From positions 1-64,000 of the forward strand of contig DASPIK010000068.1 in the NCBI GenBank assembly GCA_035629075.1: DNA of 64,000 nucleotides. The letters run 5' to 3'. Below, one piece after another: positions 59,890 through 64,000 of this stretch. Made by a program: the position numbers and the translations under genes. Within the stretch, counting starts at the first letter, position 1. The number at the start of each line of letters is the position of its first letter. Source of the stretch: JAEZPW01 sp035629075 (GTDB lineage Bacteria > Acidobacteriota > Terriglobia > Terriglobales > Acidobacteriaceae). The notes beneath the pieces were generated by a model. It was not told the DNA's origin. It worked only from the letters and a program-made list of their open reading frames with translations, and did no database searches.

Positions 59890-60847
59890 CGGCTTGACCT
59901 CCACCGATGGTCGGAAGTTCGATGTGCGGTAGTACACGCTCTAATTCCGAACGAGCGTGCTCGAACTGAGGCGGCAGCTTCAAAGATGAGCCGAGGTGCT
60001 CGATGCTTTCATCGATGGCGAAGCCCGGAGGGTCAGTCGCAATCTCGAACAGGACTCCTCCCGGCTCTCGAAAATAGATGGAATGAAAGTACTGGCGATC
60101 GATGATTGGCGTGACGTCATACTCCGATGCGCTGAGCGTATCGCGCCATTGCGCATGCTCGACATCGCTTGGGGTTCTCCAAGCGATGTGATGAACAGTT
60201 CCAACAGCAACTCTTCCCGGGCGTCCTTCGGGAGCGCAGAGTAGATCCACAATAGTACCGGGAGCACCGTTCCCAGCGGCGTAGCGGAAACGGTTTCCCT
60301 GCTGGTCAACCTCTTTGAAACCCAGGGTGCTGGTCAGCAGCGAGGCGGTTCGTTCGTATCCGTTTTCAGAAAGCGTCGCATGGTGAAATCCCCGAATCGC
60401 ATGTTCGGTCGGCACAGGGCCGCGTTCCCAAATCCTGTCTGGCTCTGCGTTCGGCGTGCTGATCAATTCGAGTTGGAGACCGTCCGGATCTCTGAGGAAC
60501 AGCATCTCCTCCCCGAAATCCGACCGCGCGTCCGCGAATTCGATGTTGCGGTGGCGAAGACGCTCTCGCCAGTACGGTAGCGACTTTTCGGGGACGGCAA
60601 AGGAGGTGACCGTCAACTGTCCAGTGCCTATGCGCCCCGGGAAAGCACCTGGCCAAGGGAAGAAAGTCATTATGGTTCCCGGATGTCCTTGGCCATCTCC
60701 GTAGTAGAAGTGGTAGGTGGTTGGGTCATCGAAGTTAACTGTTACCTTCACCAGCCGCAATCCGAGAATGCCTGCATAGAAATTAATGTTTGGTTGTGGT
60801 TCTCCGGCGATTGCGGTTACGTGATGAATTCCTTCGATGCTGGGCAT
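59876..60847 (-). CDS. Ring-cleaving dioxygenase, MhqO/LinE-like VOC protein
   Basis: A 323-residue extradiol-type dioxygenase with two VOC modules, about 5-150 and 155-290. The first starts IEGIHHVTAIAGEPQPNINF; the second ends YFREPGGVLFEIATDPPGFA, with metal ligands His (IHHV), His (VGTVHHIAWR) and Glu (LFEIATD) in place for Fe(II). MhqO homologues act on hydroquinones or other catechol-like compounds and give protection against electrophiles. Start ATG 60847. The next gene, the MhqD-like esterase, overlaps it, so the pair is one operon; there is no MhqR regulator in view. Confidence 0.93.
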   Translation of the reverse strand: MPSIEGIHHVTAIAGEPQPNINFYAGILGLRLVKVTVNFDDPTTYHFYYGDGQGHPGTIMTFFPWPGAFPGRIGTGQLTVTSFAVPEKSLPYWRERLRHRNIEFADARSDFGEEMLFLRDPDGLQLELISTPNAEPDRIWERGPVPTEHAIRGFHHATLSENGYERTASLLTSTLGFKEVDQQGNRFRYAAGNGAPGTIVDLLCAPEGRPGRVAVGTVHHIAWRTPSDVEHAQWRDTLSASEYDVTPIIDRQYFHSIYFREPGGVLFEIATDPPGFAIDESIEHLGSSLKLPPQFEHARSELERVLPHIELPTIGGGQADEAA

Positions 60848-60897
60848 AGACAGACCTCTCCCTCTCAGTCAGGCCGCCAGGTTTCTGAGCATCTGTG

Positions 60898-61194
60898 TCA
60901 TTCTTGAATTGGGACGAAGCCATTCGCCCGCAACGCTCCGGGAGAGACCTCGTCGACGTAGCACCAGATCCAGTCCTCGTGCGGCTCGGCGGAGCGCATC
61001 AGCGGATGCTTGGTTTCCTGGAAATGCTTCGTCGCATGTTTGTTCTTGGACGAATCAAAGCAGCCCATGTGACCACATCCCAAGCACATCCGGAGATGCA
61101 CCCAAGTGTCGCCCGTTCTGACGCAGTCCTCACAGACGTGCTTGTCAGTATGCGTGAACTTGATCTGATCGAGATGCGTGCATTGACCTGCCAC
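60898..61194 (-). CDS. UBP-type zinc finger protein
   Basis: A 98-residue protein consisting mostly of a ZnF-UBP domain: C and H ligands in AGQCTHL, HVCEDCVRTG, MCLGCGHMGC, ATKHFQETKHP. In eukaryotes this domain binds the C-terminus of ubiquitin; bacterial versions are single-domain proteins of unknown role, commonly encoded next to redox genes. WIWCYVDEV after the domain is the usual end (WcYvd). The start is GTG 61194, chosen because of the very good ribosome site GGAGGAGG six bases upstream. It lies 34 bases downstream of the candidate selenoprotein gene and is likely its operon partner. Confidence 0.85.
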   Translation of the reverse strand: MAGQCTHLDQIKFTHTDKHVCEDCVRTGDTWVHLRMCLGCGHMGCFDSSKNKHATKHFQETKHPLMRSAEPHEDWIWCYVDEVSPGALRANGFVPIQE

Positions 61195-61228
61195 AGCTAA
61201 CCTCCTCCATGATGTTGCTAAGCGCCAA

Positions 61229-61804
61229 CTAGGAGCCACTAGTCAGCCAAGGTACAGCCTTGCTGGACCACACGCTGGACGAATAACTGCTTCTAAGGTC
61301 ATCGGCGACTTTGCTCAGTACTGTGTGATCGTTCGTCGCCTTGTAACGCGACACAGCTCGCCAGTACATCGCACCAGGTGCAGAATGAGAGTCGCCGAAG
61401 CGTGTCAGCACATCGTCGTACCAGCGTTCCGCATCCGCATACTTCTTGTGCACAAAGGCGATTCGCCCGAGGCCGCTCTGCAAAGCAGCGATGAAATCGT
61501 GATTGGGTAGATACCCTTCGAGGCGTACGCGCTCCTTGCCCTCGCTGTCGAGAAGAAGCACGCTTGGGGTCCAGACCGCTTCGAAACGGTGGAACCACGC
61601 TGGATGTTCCTTAATGTGGGCTTTGACCGGCAGGAAATGTTGATGAATGAAGTCGCCGGTTTTCTGATCCTCATAGGATTCGGCATCCAGCCGAGCACAG
61701 GCTCCTCACGCCGGAGCCGCACTGAAATCCAGCAAAATTGGACGATTTTCCTGTTTGGCTTGGGCTAGCATCTGATCAATGTCCTTGCTCCAATTGACGG
61801 CCAT
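61229..61804 (-). CDS. Thioredoxin-fold protein with in-frame TGA in the redox motif: candidate selenoprotein
   Basis: Reading from ATG 61804 (AAGGAG six bases upstream) the frame has one internal TGA at codon 33 and then stays open to a stop at 61229: 191 residues if the TGA is read. The N-terminus is thioredoxin-like: VNWSKDIDQMLAQAKQENRP and ILLDFSAAPA, then TGA, then GACARLDAESYED. The TGA therefore replaces the first Cys of a CxxC redox motif, giving U-G-A-C. Downstream there is the fold's cis-Pro strand (VWTPSVLLLDSEGKERVRLE) and a TPR-like tail (ADAERWYDDVLTRFGD). A hairpin begins 12 bases after the TGA. The alternatives are a sequencing error or a recent nonsense mutation. No SelA, SelB or tRNA-Sec gene is in view. 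Confidence 0.7.
61680..61694 (-). promoter_or_regulatory. Candidate bacterial SECIS hairpin
   Basis: Downstream of the TGA (61708-61706) the minus strand reads TCGGC-TGGAT-GCCGA: a 5-bp stem with a five-base loop whose second base is G. The loop begins 16 bases after the TGA, at the short end of the spacing reported for bacterial SECIS elements. Short stems like this arise by chance in GC-rich DNA, so this is only supportive. Confidence 0.4.
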
Positions 61805-61868
61805 GTTCGACTCCTTGATAACCGTCTAGGATGCGAGCAAGCAGGTCGGTGTTTTGGTTCTGCTGCTC

Positions 61869-64000
61869 TCAGGTGGACCGAGGATCTGCGGGCAACCAAA
61901 TCGAGAAGACTGTGCCCTTGCCGACACGACTGCGCACTCGGATTCGCCCTTCGTGTTTATTGACCAGTTCCTTTGTCACCCAAAGCCCCAGGCCGGTGCC
62001 AATCGCTTCTTTCGTGGTGAAGAACGGCTCGAAGATACGCTTCAGGTGCTGAGAGTTGATACCCGCGCCATTGTCAGCGATGGTCACCCGGACCTTGGGG
62101 CGCTGCCCATTGTTGAGCCCGGGGCAACTGGTCCGAATATGCAGCATGCCGTTAGTTCCTAAAGCGTCGATGCTGTTGCTTACGAGATTAGAAACAATCT
62201 GCCGCAGCTCTCCCTCAATTGCGCGAACAGAGGAAGGAGTTCGATACCTGCGCTGCACCGAAATTGCCTTATTCTTTAGCTTCGGTCCGTAAAGGTCCAA
62301 CACGCCATTGACGACTTCCGGCACGTTGACGGGCGTGGGTTGGCCGGTTTCGCGATAGAAGCCGAGCGTTTGTCGTGTGATGTGGGCAACGCGTTCCAGC
62401 TCTCGTTCGGCAAGATTCAGGTGCTTGTGCACGGACTCGGACTGGGCAGGTGCCGTTGAAGCGAGATAGATGGAGTTAATCGCCGATGCGAGCGGATTGT
62501 TAATCTCGTGCGCTATTGTGGCGGCCATGCGGCCAACCGAGGCGAGCTTTTCACTCCGAATCAGGGCTTCCTGGGCCTTCTTTCGTTCGTGAATGTCGGT
62601 GGTTGTTCCGAACCATAGCTCTGTATTGCTCTTGGGATCGACTATCGGGACCGCACGGCCCAGATGCCAGCGGTATTCCCCGTCATAGCGGCGTACCCGG
62701 TATTCCGCCTCGTACACACTGCGCTCTGCGACGACTTTCTTCCACAACTCAACACTTGCAGGGCGGTCTTCGGGATGCAGGAAATCGGCCCAGCGGCCGT
62801 CAGTGTTCTGTTCAACGGTTGTTGCCGTGTAGTCCAGCCACTTGGGACTTAGGTAATGGAAGTTAGCCCTGGAGTCAGCAACCCAGACCATTTGCGGCAC
62901 GTTTTCAGCCATATCGCGGAAGCGTTGCTCGCTTTGCTGCAGGGCTGCCGTCAGCCGTTCTCTCTCCGCCAGTGATCGCGCCAGAGTGAGATTGCTGTAG
63001 CTCAGCTTCGAAATCATTTCGGCCAGCTTCATGAGGTAATTCATGCCGACGTTCAGAGTTTCCCGGCTAAGTCGTGGGACGCGAGCAAGCGCGGCCAAAT
63101 ATTCGGGTTCAGGAAAACCGAAGATGCGTGCCTGTTCGCGGAAGAGTTCGAGGTTAGGCGTTTCGTCCTCGAAGAAGAACTGGCCGGAGAATACATTGCC
63201 GATGTGTTTGTCGCCGAGGATGATCGGTGTCACCACATCCCACATGTGGTTCTTGCATTGATATAGCTTGTATTCGCCAGCGGGAACCTCCGCTGACAGT
63301 TCGCGGTCGCTATCGATGCAATGTTTGCACGAGTCGGCGTTGACACGGTGGAAGTTCGTACAGATATCCTGCCAGCCCGCGCCGACCAACACTCTGCCTT
63401 GAAGATCAATGACTGACACAGGGATGTGCGTCAGGTTATAAAAGTCCTCAAAGAGTGCCTGCAATGCAGGCGCATCGATGACGTCAGCCAATTCCAGCGT
63501 GCCAAGATCGCCTTCAGGCGAAACAATGCTGTTGAGCTTGACGCGGACGCGTTCCTCGCTTTCTCGTAGTGCATCTTCTGTTTGTCTTCGAGGAGTGACG
63601 TCGCTTGCCGTCCCGAACCATTCGGTGATCTCGCCTTTCTCATCGAACAGTGGCACCGCTCGTGAAAGGGTCCATCCCAGGCTTCCGTCCGCTCGGCGCA
63701 CTCGATGTTCAAGTTCGTAGACAGACTTGGTTCGCACAGCAGTTTGGATGGCGTCTAGAACTTCAGCCTGATCTTGTGGATGAATGTATTCCTGCAACCA
63801 ATTCTTATTGGGCTTCTCCGTATCGGAAAGGAAACCTCGGCCATCCAGCCGACGCATCTCGCTCCAGTCCCCGTTGACGGAGTAGATGACATCTGAACTG
63901 GCGGTCACGAACGCTCGCAGGCGCTCCTCGCTACTGCGCAACGCGTCTTCGGCCTGCTTACGGTCGGTGATATCCTGCGCGAAACCGTATAACTTGGTCA
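61869..64000 (-). CDS. PAS/PocR sensor histidine kinase (5' end outside window)
   Basis: At least 710 codons are visible and the frame continues past position 64000. Visible domains in order: end of a PAS/PAC unit (YGFAQDITDRKQAEDALR), a full PAS/PAC (VYELEHRVRRADGSLGW), a PocR sensory domain (LADVIDAPALQALFEDFYNL, with conserved cysteines in DSCKHCIDSDREL), another PAS/PAC (RVRRYDGEYRWHLGRAVPIV), then HisKA (GRMAATIAHEINNPLASAIN, phospho-His present) and HATPase with NLVSNSIDALG, DNGAGI and GTGLGLWVT. It is cytoplasmic as far as seen. PocR domains bind small hydrocarbon or diol ligands and may be heme- or metal-linked through their cysteines. It precedes the candidate selenoprotein gene by 64 bases on the same strand. 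Confidence 0.9.
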   Translation of the reverse strand, partial: TKLYGFAQDITDRKQAEDALRSSEERLRAFVTASSDVIYSVNGDWSEMRRLDGRGFLSDTEKPNKNWLQEYIHPQDQAEVLDAIQTAVRTKSVYELEHRVRRADGSLGWTLSRAVPLFDEKGEITEWFGTASDVTPRRQTEDALRESEERVRVKLNSIVSPEGDLGTLELADVIDAPALQALFEDFYNLTHIPVSVIDLQGRVLVGAGWQDICTNFHRVNADSCKHCIDSDRELSAEVPAGEYKLYQCKNHMWDVVTPIILGDKHIGNVFSGQFFFEDETPNLELFREQARIFGFPEPEYLAALARVPRLSRETLNVGMNYLMKLAEMISKLSYSNLTLARSLAERERLTAALQQSEQRFRDMAENVPQMVWVADSRANFHYLSPKWLDYTATTVEQNTDGRWADFLHPEDRPASVELWKKVVAERSVYEAEYRVRRYDGEYRWHLGRAVPIVDPKSNTELWFGTTTDIHERKKAQEALIRSEKLASVGRMAATIAHEINNPLASAINSIYLASTAPAQSESVHKHLNLAERELERVAHITRQTLGFYRETGQPTPVNVPEVVNGVLDLYGPKLKNKAISVQRRYRTPSSVRAIEGELRQIVSNLVSNSIDALGTNGMLHIRTSCPGLNNGQRPKVRVTIADNGAGINSQHLKRIFEPFFTTKEAIGTGLGLWVTKELVNKHEGRIRVRSRVGKGTVFSIWLPADPRST

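Overview
This 64 kb window looks like chromosomal DNA of an acidobacterium (Acidobacteriota, probably class Terriglobia). That is inference from content, with no 16S gene in view: a VWFA protein of the type that is abundant in Acidobacteria, a fused AroD-AroE enzyme, the yceD-rpmF-plsX-fabD block, many two-component and sigma-54 regulators, MacB-type permeases, moderately high GC, and GGAGG-type ribosome binding sites on many genes.

Layout. 0-5.5 kb: cation:proton antiporter (cut by the left edge), VWFA protein, and exported proteins including a POTRA-only protein. 5.7-15.6 kb: aroDE, a GAF-GGDEF diguanylate cyclase, an orphan GvpL/F protein, a REC-GAF histidine kinase, a membrane protein, an NtrC-type regulator, a possible small RNA with a strong terminator, and a DksA/TraR protein. 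15.6-24.9 kb: M28 peptidase and large AsmA protein on the minus strand, a 50-residue membrane protein, a TPR anchor protein, YtxH, then yceD-rpmF-plsX-fabD (ribosomal protein and lipid precursor genes). 25-29 kb: a looser, partly decayed stretch with an HTH/VOC divergent pair, two copies of a REP-like palindrome bracketing broken sigma-factor and partner genes, and short remnants. 29-33.4 kb: two FtsX/MacB-type permeases and a SulP anion transporter. 33.8-34.2 kb: rnpB (RNase P RNA). 34.4-41.2 kb: a copper/silver-type RND efflux operon (CusC-, CusB- and CusA-like) flanked by two small exported proteins. 41.3-45.2 kb: M23 peptidase, a DisA_N-like nucleotidyl cyclase homologue with a probable N-terminal sensor domain, an alpha/beta hydrolase, and remnants of an SRPBCC gene and a GMC oxidoreductase gene. 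45.3-50.6 kb: ECF sigma factor, zinc anti-sigma factor, a TauE/UreH-like membrane protein, a membrane ferredoxin protein, and a U32 peptidase-family (RlhA-like) protein.

50.7-59.2 kb holds one tightly overlapping minus-strand operon: FHA protein, a 38-residue membrane microprotein, PP2C phosphatase with an external beta-helix, Ser/Thr kinase, an FtsW/RodA-transpeptidase fusion, and a second FHA protein. It mirrors the actinobacterial fhaA-fhaB-pstP-rodA-pbpA-pknA-pknB cluster, which couples phosphorylation to peptidoglycan synthesis, with different sensor domains.

59.2-64 kb is a redox and electrophile-stress block: MhqD/MhqO-like esterase and dioxygenase, a UBP-type zinc finger protein, a thioredoxin-like protein whose redox motif contains an in-frame TGA, and a PAS/PocR histidine kinase running off the right edge. 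The TGA sits where the first cysteine of a CxxC motif would be and is followed by a small hairpin at SECIS distance. It is therefore a strong selenoprotein candidate and the most interesting single observation here.
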